Positions 23,688 to 30,636 of a stretch of DNA of 38,939 nt are shown here, piece after piece. The translations under genes and the position numbers were made by a program. Location of the stretch: NCBI GenBank assembly GCA_017628435.1, contig JAGBZE010000180.1, positions 1 to 38,939 on the forward strand. Direction: 5' to 3'. How positions within the stretch are numbered: position 1 is the stretch's first letter; every line of letters starts with the position of its first letter. The notes beneath the pieces were generated by a model. It was not told the DNA's origin and searched no databases. It saw only the letters and a list, made by a program, of their open reading frames with translations. Origin of the DNA: Akkermansia sp. (GTDB lineage: Bacteria > Verrucomicrobiota > Verrucomicrobiia > Verrucomicrobiales > Akkermansiaceae).

Positions 23688-26032
23688 TGAAAGCCGCCAT
23701 CATCGCAGCACTTTCCATCCCGGTATTTACTGCCACTGCCGGTGATTATGCTGCAGATTACGCCCAATCTCGCGAGCAGGCTGACACCTGGCAGGCCTGC
23801 TTCACCCGGATTGAGGAAGATCTGAAGGCCCTCGGCGTGGATTTACAGAGCGCCTCCGGGAGTGCTGAGATTCCGGAAACGGAGGATACCGTTGCGGTTG
23901 CAGACAAAGGCTTATTCTTTGATACAGCCAACTCTGCCCTGGTATACCTGGGTAATGTGCGTTTGCGTGATTCCCGCGCCAACATCAACGCCAGCAGCCA
24001 GCTGCATATTTACATGCAGGAACTCATGGCAAAGAATGAGGCAGAACCTGTGGCCGCCGAGCCTTCCCCCGAAGCTGCCCCCGGAAAAGCCCCAGACACT
24101 GCCCCGAAAACAAAAGCCACGGTAGCGAACCCTTCAGCAAAGGTTCAGACTGCAGCCCCGGTGCAGAAGCAATCTACTCCCCAGGTTCAGGAAGAACCGG
24201 CTCTCATCAACACTCACAGCGCTGTAGCAGACAGCGTCAACAATAACATTTTCCTCTATTCCCCTGCAGGAGGACAGGAAATCCTGCTTCAGCAGGAGAA
24301 AAATATCGTACGCATCACCCCGAAGGCAGATGCCCCCGCCCGCATTCTGGCCGACCCACAGGGCAATATCATGCTGGAGGGAGCACTGGTCGACCTGTGC
24401 ATGGTCGATAAGGAGGGTGCTGTCACCAAGCTTAAATCTACCGGTGGTCTGGTATTCTACCACGCCTCCACCCACACTCTGCATGCTCCCGGCAGCGCCG
24501 AGTTCACCCACCCGGACGGCACACTGAGCTGCAACAACGGGCTTTGCGTAGTACTGACACCCGCCGCAGTTCCCCAACCCTCGGCCAAGGGATTCATGAG
24601 CCAGTTTACCGGGCTGCGTTTCGATGGCATCAACACCGCCACAGCTAAGGGCTGCGTTGTCATGACCAGCGCTGCCGCAGAGGGGCGCGAGGCATTGCGA
24701 GCAGAAGGCGACACCCTGAGCTACAATGGCAAGACGGGAGAATGCTCTCTGCAGGGCACAAAATGCCGTCTGAACTACGGCGGATATGATGTTTACGCTG
24801 ATGAAGGTCTTCACCTGCTGGCCAATGGCGACATTGAACTGAGAGGCGCAGATATTCACGGCACCTATGAACGCGAAAGCGACAAGCCAGGAGAACTCAT
24901 CAAGGGTACATTCAAGGCTCATTCTCTCGTAGTCTTCCGCGCAGACCTGGGTACCATCTCTACCGAGAAGGGACTCGCCCTGGCAGATTCCGAGGCAGAT
25001 TTCAGCTGCACCGGCCCGGCTCACCTGGTACTCACGCCGAAAGAAGATGCAGAGGAACAGAAATCACGGAAACCGGGCATGCCGAATCTGGCCATCGCGC
25101 GATTCGGGGATGTTTCCCGCGCTCGCGCCACCGGCAACGTCATAGCCCACCGTTTTGAGCCTGGCACAGGCAAATGCATCAGTGAGCTGAAGGCCCAGAG
25201 CGTGGAAACAGATTTAGTATCCGGCGAGACTCTGCTGCAGGGCGAGGTGGACCAACCGCTCATTGCCCAGCATGAGAACAACCGCATTGAAGCCATCCCC
25301 GCCACCGGCAGCGCCGCCACCATACAAATTCAGGCCAATGGTGACATGCAACTCAATGGCGAGCGCATCTCTGCCACTATGGTGAATAAGGACGGAACCA
25401 CCACAGCGCGTTGCAAGGACTATGTACGCCTTATCCGCGCTGAGGACAGACTGGAAACCGGCAGCTCCACAGAGCTGCATGCCCCCACGGCTATCCTCAC
25501 CACCAATGGACGCCTGAGTGCCAGGCTGACGACCTCAGAAGAAACGTCTGACACAAGTGAACCGCGCAAACCAGGCCTGAGAGGATTCCGATTCAATTAC
25601 AACGGTATCCGCGAGGCCATCACCCAGGAAGGCTGCACACTGCGTACCGAGCAGGGCTCCATGCAGTGCACCGGCCCGGTTCGTCTGGAAATGACTGAGA
25701 CGTCCGATAAGAAGGACACTCAGATGGGAGGCCTGAAGTATGCCACAGCGTCCGGGAATGTAGCGGTGGCAGGCAAGGACAACACCGGCCGGCTTCTCCG
25801 CGCAACGGGTGATTTGCTCACCATTGACGCAGCAACCGGCATGAAGGTGCTTACCGGCCAGCGTGTCACACTGGGAGATGCTTACAACACTCACATCATC
25901 ACCGGCAAGGGTGCAGCCATCCGCATCGATGCCAACAACAACGTCAAAATCAGCGGCGGGAGCCACACCACCCATGCTTCCAATGTGCGCCAGCAGCTGG
26001 ACAATCAAAAAAACAAGAAGACCAAGAAGTAA
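23684..26032 (+). CDS. lptA: Very large LptA/OstA-like periplasmic protein with internal duplication
   Basis: 782 residues with a signal peptide (cleavage near TATAG-DYA). E. coli LptA is about 185 residues, so this is roughly four times larger. After a short N-terminal segment (KGLFFDTANSALVYLGNVRLRD, an OstA-type strand set) there is an Ala/Pro/Lys linker at about 118-170. A long run of beta-strand pairs follows. A block at about 222-330 (GNIMLEG..., FTGLRFDGI) is repeated at about 548-656 (GDMQLNG..., RGFRFNYNGI). CTGPAHLVLT near 442 and CTGPVRLEMT near 662 also correspond. The C-terminus is Lys-rich. It overlaps lptC by four bases and is followed two bases later by lptB, so a role as the LPS bridge in the periplasm is likely. 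Confidence 0.75.
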   Translation: MMKAAIIAALSIPVFTATAGDYAADYAQSREQADTWQACFTRIEEDLKALGVDLQSASGSAEIPETEDTVAVADKGLFFDTANSALVYLGNVRLRDSRANINASSQLHIYMQELMAKNEAEPVAAEPSPEAAPGKAPDTAPKTKATVANPSAKVQTAAPVQKQSTPQVQEEPALINTHSAVADSVNNNIFLYSPAGGQEILLQQEKNIVRITPKADAPARILADPQGNIMLEGALVDLCMVDKEGAVTKLKSTGGLVFYHASTHTLHAPGSAEFTHPDGTLSCNNGLCVVLTPAAVPQPSAKGFMSQFTGLRFDGINTATAKGCVVMTSAAAEGREALRAEGDTLSYNGKTGECSLQGTKCRLNYGGYDVYADEGLHLLANGDIELRGADIHGTYERESDKPGELIKGTFKAHSLVVFRADLGTISTEKGLALADSEADFSCTGPAHLVLTPKEDAEEQKSRKPGMPNLAIARFGDVSRARATGNVIAHRFEPGTGKCISELKAQSVETDLVSGETLLQGEVDQPLIAQHENNRIEAIPATGSAATIQIQANGDMQLNGERISATMVNKDGTTTARCKDYVRLIRAEDRLETGSSTELHAPTAILTTNGRLSARLTTSEETSDTSEPRKPGLRGFRFNYNGIREAITQEGCTLRTEQGSMQCTGPVRLEMTETSDKKDTQMGGLKYATASGNVAVAGKDNTGRLLRATGDLLTIDAATGMKVLTGQRVTLGDAYNTHIITGKGAAIRIDANNNVKISGGSHTTHASNVRQQLDNQKNKKTKK

Positions 26033-26034
26033 CT

Positions 26035-26766
26035 ATGGATACCCTTCTCAAAGCCAATGGGCTCTGCAAATCCTACGGCGAACGCCAGGTTGTCAGCAAT
26101 GTGAACTTCACCGTGAATGCCGGTGAAATCGTGGGGCTGCTCGGCCCTAACGGTGCCGGAAAGACCACCTCGTTCTACATGGTAGCCGGCCTTGTCCGCC
26201 CTGATACCGGCACCGTTGATTTCTGCGGCCAGGATGTTTCCGGGCTACCCATGCACCTGCGCGCCCGACTGGGCATGGGCTACCTGCCCCAGGAAGAATC
26301 CATCTTCCGCAAGCTGACGGTGAATGAGAACCTCATGGCCATTCTTGAAACCCGTGCCGACCTCACCCGCAAGGAACAGAAGGAAAAGTGTGATGAGCTT
26401 CTGGAGCGTTTCAACATCACCCGCCTGCGCAAGAGCCAGTCCATCCAGCTCTCCGGTGGCGAAAAGCGCCGACTGACCATCGCCCGTGCTCTGGCTGCTA
26501 ATCCGAAGCTGCTTATGCTCGATGAACCGTTTGCCGGCGTGGATCCAATCGCCGTGCAGGACATCCAGCACATCGTGGCCTCCCTGCGTGAAACGGATGG
26601 TCTCTCCATCCTCATCACCGACCACAACGTGCGCGAAACGCTGGGCATCGTGGACCGTGCCTACATTCTGTTCGAGGGCAAGGTTATCAAGGAAGGCAAT
26701 GCCGAAGAGATTGCCAACGACCCCAAGACCCGCAAGATTTACCTGGGCGAGCAGTTCAAGATGTAA
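26035..26766 (+). CDS. lptB: LPS export ABC transporter ATP-binding protein
   Basis: 243 residues, matching LptB. Walker A is GPNGAGKTT (about residues 36-44). The signature is QLSGGEKRRLTIARAL, Walker B is LLMLDEPFAGVDPIAV, and the switch His lies in ITDHNVRETL. The VDP after Walker B and the DHNVRETL motif are typical of LptB. The protein powers LPS extraction from the inner membrane with LptF and LptG, which are not in the window. It follows the lptA-like gene by two bases. Its last 11 bases overlap the end of the convergent dus gene. Confidence 0.95.
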   Translation: MDTLLKANGLCKSYGERQVVSNVNFTVNAGEIVGLLGPNGAGKTTSFYMVAGLVRPDTGTVDFCGQDVSGLPMHLRARLGMGYLPQEESIFRKLTVNENLMAILETRADLTRKEQKEKCDELLERFNITRLRKSQSIQLSGGEKRRLTIARALAANPKLLMLDEPFAGVDPIAVQDIQHIVASLRETDGLSILITDHNVRETLGIVDRAYILFEGKVIKEGNAEEIANDPKTRKIYLGEQFKM

Positions 26767-27730
26767 ACAGCGGCGCTAAAATAGCACACAGTTCATCATA
26801 TGAGGCCACACGCGAAAGCTGTGGCCTCATTGCTTTGGTACCGGGAATCCCCTTGGCATATGCCAGCAGGCGGGAGCGCATGGCGCGCATGGTCACCAGC
26901 TCATCACCATAGTGGCAGCTATCCAGCGCCATGCGGGTATGGCGCAGCATGAAATTCAGGCGCTCCTGCGGTGTGGGCGAATCCGGCACCACGCCGGTGC
27001 GCAGGTATTCCTTGGCCTGGCGGAACAACCAAGGAGCATTCATAGCAGCGCGGCCAATCATCACCGCCGAAACTGCCGTTGTCTCGCGAGCTCGCTGTAC
27101 GTCCTGCGGAGTACAGATATCGCCATTACCGATAATCGGGATACTCACCAGGCGGGCACAGTGGTCAATCATGCTCCAATCAGCCTGTCCACCGTACTGC
27201 TGCGAGCGGGTACGGCCATGAATGGCAATCGCCTGCACACCGGCGTCCTCCAGGCGGCGCACGGCCTCCGGCGCGCAGATATGCTCCATATCCCAGCCAA
27301 TGCGGATTTTAGTGGTCACCGGACAATCATTGCCCAGCTCCTGCACCACAGCAGCGGCAATATTCTGCAACAAGGGCAAATCCTTCAGTAGAGAAGAGCC
27401 TCCATTCTTACCGACCACCTTGGGCACCGGGCAACCGGCATTGATATCCAGAAAATCCGGGTGCATGGCATCCACAATAATACGGGCAGCGGCAGCGCAA
27501 TGCTCCGGCACGGAGCCGAAAATCTGCACCCCCAGCGGGCGATGCGCATCCTCGAACTCCACATAGCGGCGGTTGCGGCTCCAGGCCTGCAGCACCCCCT
27601 CTGCCGATACAAACTCCGTCACCATCACATCCGCCCCTTCTTCCTTGCACAACGTACGGAAGATGGGGTCGGTCACCCCGGCCATGGGGGCTAAATACAG
27701 AGGAAAGTTTGAAAAATCCGGCAGCGGCAT
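26756..27730 (-). CDS. dusB: tRNA-dihydrouridine synthase (DusB-like)
   Basis: 324 residues, FMN-dependent TIM barrel. The start LYLAPMAGVTDPIFRTLCKEEGAD, the catalytic motif INAGCPVPKVVGKNGGSSLL (Cys100), TTKIRIGWD, IHGRTRSQQYGG and IPIIGNGDI are all typical of Dus enzymes. GRAAMNAPWLFRQ precedes the helical C-terminal domain. It reduces specific uridines to dihydrouridine in tRNA loops; DusB is the common bacterial ancestor type. Its stop lies inside the lptB 3' end (11-base convergent overlap). A strong hairpin sits within its final codons. Confidence 0.93.
   Translation of the reverse strand: MPLPDFSNFPLYLAPMAGVTDPIFRTLCKEEGADVMVTEFVSAEGVLQAWSRNRRYVEFEDAHRPLGVQIFGSVPEHCAAAARIIVDAMHPDFLDINAGCPVPKVVGKNGGSSLLKDLPLLQNIAAAVVQELGNDCPVTTKIRIGWDMEHICAPEAVRRLEDAGVQAIAIHGRTRSQQYGGQADWSMIDHCARLVSIPIIGNGDICTPQDVQRARETTAVSAVMIGRAAMNAPWLFRQAKEYLRTGVVPDSPTPQERLNFMLRHTRMALDSCHYGDELVTMRAMRSRLLAYAKGIPGTKAMRPQLSRVASYDELCAILAPLFTS
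26800..26830 (+). terminator. Hairpin inside dusB coding end, probable lptB terminator
   Basis: A perfect 11-bp stem (ATGAGGCCACA / TGTGGCCTCAT) with a 9-base loop starts 33 bases after the lptB stop, entirely within dusB codons. The T-tract is weak in both directions (TTGCTTT on the plus strand). Confidence 0.5.
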
Positions 27731-27737
27731 GGCGCGC

Positions 27738-27766
27738 AGTGTATCATACTCTCACCGGTGGCACAA
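27738..27766 (-). promoter_or_regulatory. Possible promoter of dusB
   Basis: TTGTGC (27761-27766) and TACACT (27738-27743) with a 17-base spacer predict +1 at 27731, one base before the ATG. Both boxes match the consensus at four positions. Confidence 0.4.
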
Positions 27767-27795
27767 GGCTTTTGTCACCGTCCACGCGCAGCGCG

Positions 27796-27865
27796 GATTT
27801 CGTCCTGCCCCGCAGGGACAGGATTTCGTCACGTAGTGATTTCGTCCGGAGCAGCCGGATATCGT
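27796..27865 (+). repeat. Cluster of GATTTCGT repeats, each followed by a small dyad
   Basis: GATTTCGT occurs at 27796, 27822 and 27838, and as GATATCGT at 27858. The first three are followed directly by inverted repeats of different sequence: CCTGC-CCC-GCAGG, CAC-GTA-GTG and CCGG-AGCAG-CCGG. The cluster lies in the 232-base gap upstream of dusB, between dusB and the prepilin peptidase gene. Function is unknown. Confidence 0.6.
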
Positions 27866-27889
27866 TTCCCAATTATGCAAATCCGGATT

Positions 27890-27908
27890 TTCCCCAATGT
27901 ATGGGGAA
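27890..27908. other. Hairpin in the dusB-prepilin peptidase gap
   Basis: A 7-bp stem (TTCCCCA / TGGGGAA) with a 5-base loop. A perfect 12-base palindrome, TCGGTCGACCGA, follows at 27945-27956, next to seven A residues. Neither is a classic terminator, because the T-run lies on the wrong side for the prepilin peptidase gene. Confidence 0.45.
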
Positions 27909-27962
27909 CAATTTACCCCAGCTCCACCGAACAAAACCCTCCCGTCGGTCGACCGAAAAAAA

Positions 27963-29096
27963 TCACCAGAAAAGGCTCTCCACCCAGCCCATATAAGCAG
28001 AAACAAGCTCCACACCCCAGAACAACCAGATGGCAGCAGCGGCAATGAGTGCCGGGCCGAATGGCATGGGAATGCCTCGCCCGATGCGCGCCACCACGGC
28101 TGCTGCAATGCCGATGAAACTGCCGCCTACCAGCGCAAACACCACGCCCTGCCAGCCGCAGAGAGCACCAATAGCCAGAGCGAGCCAGGCATCGCCACTG
28201 CCCATGGCCTCCTTGCGGGCAGCATAGCCACGACAGGTGCCGCGCAGTTCCTCGTGCTCCTCCAGCGCAAGGCGGGTACCATCCGGCAGCGTCAGGGAAT
28301 CTACCGTAAACACCAGTTCCCCGGCCCCGGTTTCATGGGTGGACTCGGTGCCAGCCACCAGGGTGAATCGATTACTCGTCTCCAGAAACAAATCACTCCA
28401 GAGCAAACGCTCACCACCAATCAGAAGCTCCACATCCTCGCCATCTGCAGCCTGATGCAGCACCCACTCCTGCGACGCATCAAAAGCCTGCTGCTTGCGC
28501 CCAAAGAAAAACTTACCGACCCATGCCACTAGACGGAACAACAGGAAACCGCCGAAAGCACCGCTCAGGCTGCTCATCAGCCCCTGCACATAATCCACAC
28601 CATCCCCGCTGAACCAGGGAGAAAGCAGATTCACCCCCACCCCAGCCACCGCAGCGATGAGCGTAAGCCCAGGCAATACTACCATCTGCTCCCAGTCAAT
28701 GCAGAAACAGGCCAGCATCACTGCCCCCCAGACACACAACAACAGCTGGGTAATGATATCATCCGTGCAGAAATACCAGGCCACCGCAGCAAACAGAAGG
28801 GCGCACACCAACTCCACTACGCAATAGCGGGCGGTATAATGCTTACCGCAGCAGGCAGTGCGCCCGCGTAACAGCACGTAACTGATAATCGGCAGATTCA
28901 GATACCATGGGATAGGCGCCTTGCACTGCGGGCAGAACGAACGACGCGGCTCATTCACACTCATGCCTCGAGGCATGCGGTATATCACCACATTCAGGAA
29001 CGACCCCACACAGGCCCCGAACAAACCGAAAAACAAAGGCAGCAACCACGGCGTGGTGGCCGTTATCTCCTGCGTGAATGTGTAAATCTCCTCCAT
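27963..29096 (-). CDS. Prepilin peptidase (A24) with large cytoplasmic insertion
   Basis: 377 residues, against about 250-290 for most PilD/GspO proteins. The N-terminal domain has GACVGSFLNVVIYRMPRGMS and a Cys-containing zinc-type region (FCPQCKAPIPWYLNLPIISY, then ACCGKHY). The catalytic aspartates are Asp134 in CIDWEQ and Asp302 in the GxGD motif MGSGDAWL. The usual Asp after LP in the first motif is Gly here (VVLPG). Between the two aspartates lies an extra soluble region of about 95 residues (about 200-295) containing beta-like segments such as FTVDSLTLPDGTRLALEE. The enzyme cleaves and N-methylates type IV pilin-like proteins for pili or type II secretion. No pilin genes are adjacent. 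Confidence 0.9.
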   Translation of the reverse strand: MEEIYTFTQEITATTPWLLPLFFGLFGACVGSFLNVVIYRMPRGMSVNEPRRSFCPQCKAPIPWYLNLPIISYVLLRGRTACCGKHYTARYCVVELVCALLFAAVAWYFCTDDIITQLLLCVWGAVMLACFCIDWEQMVVLPGLTLIAAVAGVGVNLLSPWFSGDGVDYVQGLMSSLSGAFGGFLLFRLVAWVGKFFFGRKQQAFDASQEWVLHQAADGEDVELLIGGERLLWSDLFLETSNRFTLVAGTESTHETGAGELVFTVDSLTLPDGTRLALEEHEELRGTCRGYAARKEAMGSGDAWLALAIGALCGWQGVVFALVGGSFIGIAAAVVARIGRGIPMPFGPALIAAAAIWLFWGVELVSAYMGWVESLFW

Positions 29097-29147
29097 GGCG
29101 TTGACTTAACTGAACATAGCATATCCCCCTTCCCCGCGCAAACAAAA

Positions 29148-29173
29148 AGACCGGCAGTACATCCTGCCGGTCT
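29148..29173 (-). terminator. Terminator of the efflux operon
   Basis: A perfect 10-bp stem (AGACCGGCAG / CTGCCGGTCT) with a 6-base loop lies 23 bases after the tolC-like stop. On the minus strand it is followed by TTTTGTTT. Confidence 0.92.
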
Positions 29174-29196
29174 GAAATTGTGTTGTATAGCCAGAT

Positions 29197-30585
29197 TTAC
29201 TTATTCTGCCAGCCGCCACCCAGCTGGGTGTAGAGGGTGGGTATGCAAGCGGCATACTGGTAGCGATAAGCAGCCAGCTGAGTCTGCGCCGGGAAAAGAG
29301 CCTGCTGAGCCGTCAGCACCTCATAATAGCTGGCAAGACCCTGCGTGTAGCGGGCCTGTGCCAGCTTCACACTCTCCTGAGAGGAAGCCACGGCCTGCTC
29401 CTGCTTCTTCATGATATCGCGCAGCTTGGTGCGCTGAGTCAGCGTGGTGGAAATTTCTGCCAGGGCAGAAAGCACAGTCTGCTCGTAATCTGCCTTGGCG
29501 GCCAGGAAAGCATCGCGCTTCATCTCCTCATTAGCTCGCAGTGAGCCGGCATTGAACAGCGGACCTGTCAGGTTGGCACCAATGCCCCATCCATCCTCGC
29601 TGCGGGCCAGGCCATGGCGCAGGTCAGGCGTAGCGATACCGGCAAGACCAGTCAGGCTGATGCTGGGGAAATAACTGGCAATGGCCACACCAATCTCTGC
29701 ATTGGCAGCGCGAAGCTTCTGCTCTGCAGCGCGGATATCCGGACGGCGGGCAATCACATCAGCGGGAATGCCGGCAGCCACTCCACTGGCGTTGGCAAAG
29801 GCCATCATGTTGCCACCGCGGGTTATAGGGCCGGGAGCACGCCCAGCCAGCACGGAAAGCGTATTCTCCATCTCAGCAATCTGCATCTCCAGATTCGGGA
29901 TCTGGGCTTCTGCTGCATGCAGATGGTATTCAGCAGAAGAGGTCTGCAGGCGGTCGGCCACGCCTCCCTCCAGCTGGTTTTCAAACAACTTGAGAGATTC
30001 GCGGTAAGAAGCCACTGCATCGCGGGCAATCTTGAGCTGCTCATCGAGCATGATGAGGCGGAGATACCCGCTGGCTACCTGCTTCATGAGCGAAATTCGC
30101 ATATTGTTGAGCCCTTCTTCCGCTGCCAGGGCCTGTGCTTCTGCGCTTTCCACGCCCTTGCGGGTCTTGCCCCAGATATCGAGCTCCCACGAGGCGCTCA
30201 CACCGGCAGCCCCGGGCACGCGTGTCTCATCTGCCGTGGCAACAGTAGCCGGCGAGCTGGCGCCCTTGCTGGCCTGGCCAAGATACCCCAGGGAGGGGAA
30301 CATGGGTGCTCGTGCCACCGTGATATAGCGGCGGGCAGATTCCACGTTGTGCATCATCGCCTCCAGGCTACGGTTGCTGGCAAATACATCATCCAGCAGC
30401 TTCTGCAGATTTTCATCCTTCAGCACCTGCTGCCAAGGCAGATCAGCCATGGTGCTGCCGGCTACACCAGCCCCGCGGAACTCTGCGGGCACGGGCATCT
30501 CAGGCGCTGTCCACAGCGGGCCGAAAGAGCAGGAAGCCATCATACCGGCCGCACCTGCAAGACTCAGAATTAGTGCGCGTTTCAT
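29197..30585 (-). CDS. RND efflux outer-membrane lipoprotein (NodT/OprM type)
   Basis: 462 residues with a lipoprotein signal peptide (MASC lipobox, Cys19) followed by SFGPLWTAPEMPVPAEF, typical of the NodT/OprM family. Two OEP repeats follow. They include YLGQASKGASSPATV, ASWELDIWGKTRKGVESAEAQ (the family Fx-[LV]-D-x-[WF]-G-[KR] motif) and, later, IARRPDIRAAEQKLRAANAEIGVA, followed by YFPSISLTG. It forms the trimeric outer-membrane duct for the AcrAB-like pump encoded just upstream. A 51-base gap contains a separate promoter, so it may also be made independently of the pump. Confidence 0.93.
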   Translation of the reverse strand: MKRALILSLAGAAGMMASCSFGPLWTAPEMPVPAEFRGAGVAGSTMADLPWQQVLKDENLQKLLDDVFASNRSLEAMMHNVESARRYITVARAPMFPSLGYLGQASKGASSPATVATADETRVPGAAGVSASWELDIWGKTRKGVESAEAQALAAEEGLNNMRISLMKQVASGYLRLIMLDEQLKIARDAVASYRESLKLFENQLEGGVADRLQTSSAEYHLHAAEAQIPNLEMQIAEMENTLSVLAGRAPGPITRGGNMMAFANASGVAAGIPADVIARRPDIRAAEQKLRAANAEIGVAIASYFPSISLTGLAGIATPDLRHGLARSEDGWGIGANLTGPLFNAGSLRANEEMKRDAFLAAKADYEQTVLSALAEISTTLTQRTKLRDIMKKQEQAVASSQESVKLAQARYTQGLASYYEVLTAQQALFPAQTQLAAYRYQYAACIPTLYTQLGGGWQNK

Positions 30586-30594
30586 ATTGAGCTT

Positions 30595-30622
30595 ATATTA
30601 TCGATTTGCTTGATATTGTCAA
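30595..30622 (-). promoter_or_regulatory. Internal promoter of the tolC-like gene
   Basis: A perfect TTGACA (30617-30622) and TAATAT (30595-30600) with a 16-base spacer predict +1 near 30588, three bases before the ATG. A dyad CTTGA-N5-TCAAG (30609-30623) overlaps the -35 box and could be an operator. Confidence 0.55.
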
Positions 30623-30636
30623 GTATTTTTATCCTG

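Noticed and set aside
27945..27956. The 12-base palindrome TCGGTCGACCGA next to seven A residues as a terminator
   Set aside because: For the minus-strand prepilin peptidase gene the T-run would come before the hairpin, and no plus-strand gene ends here.
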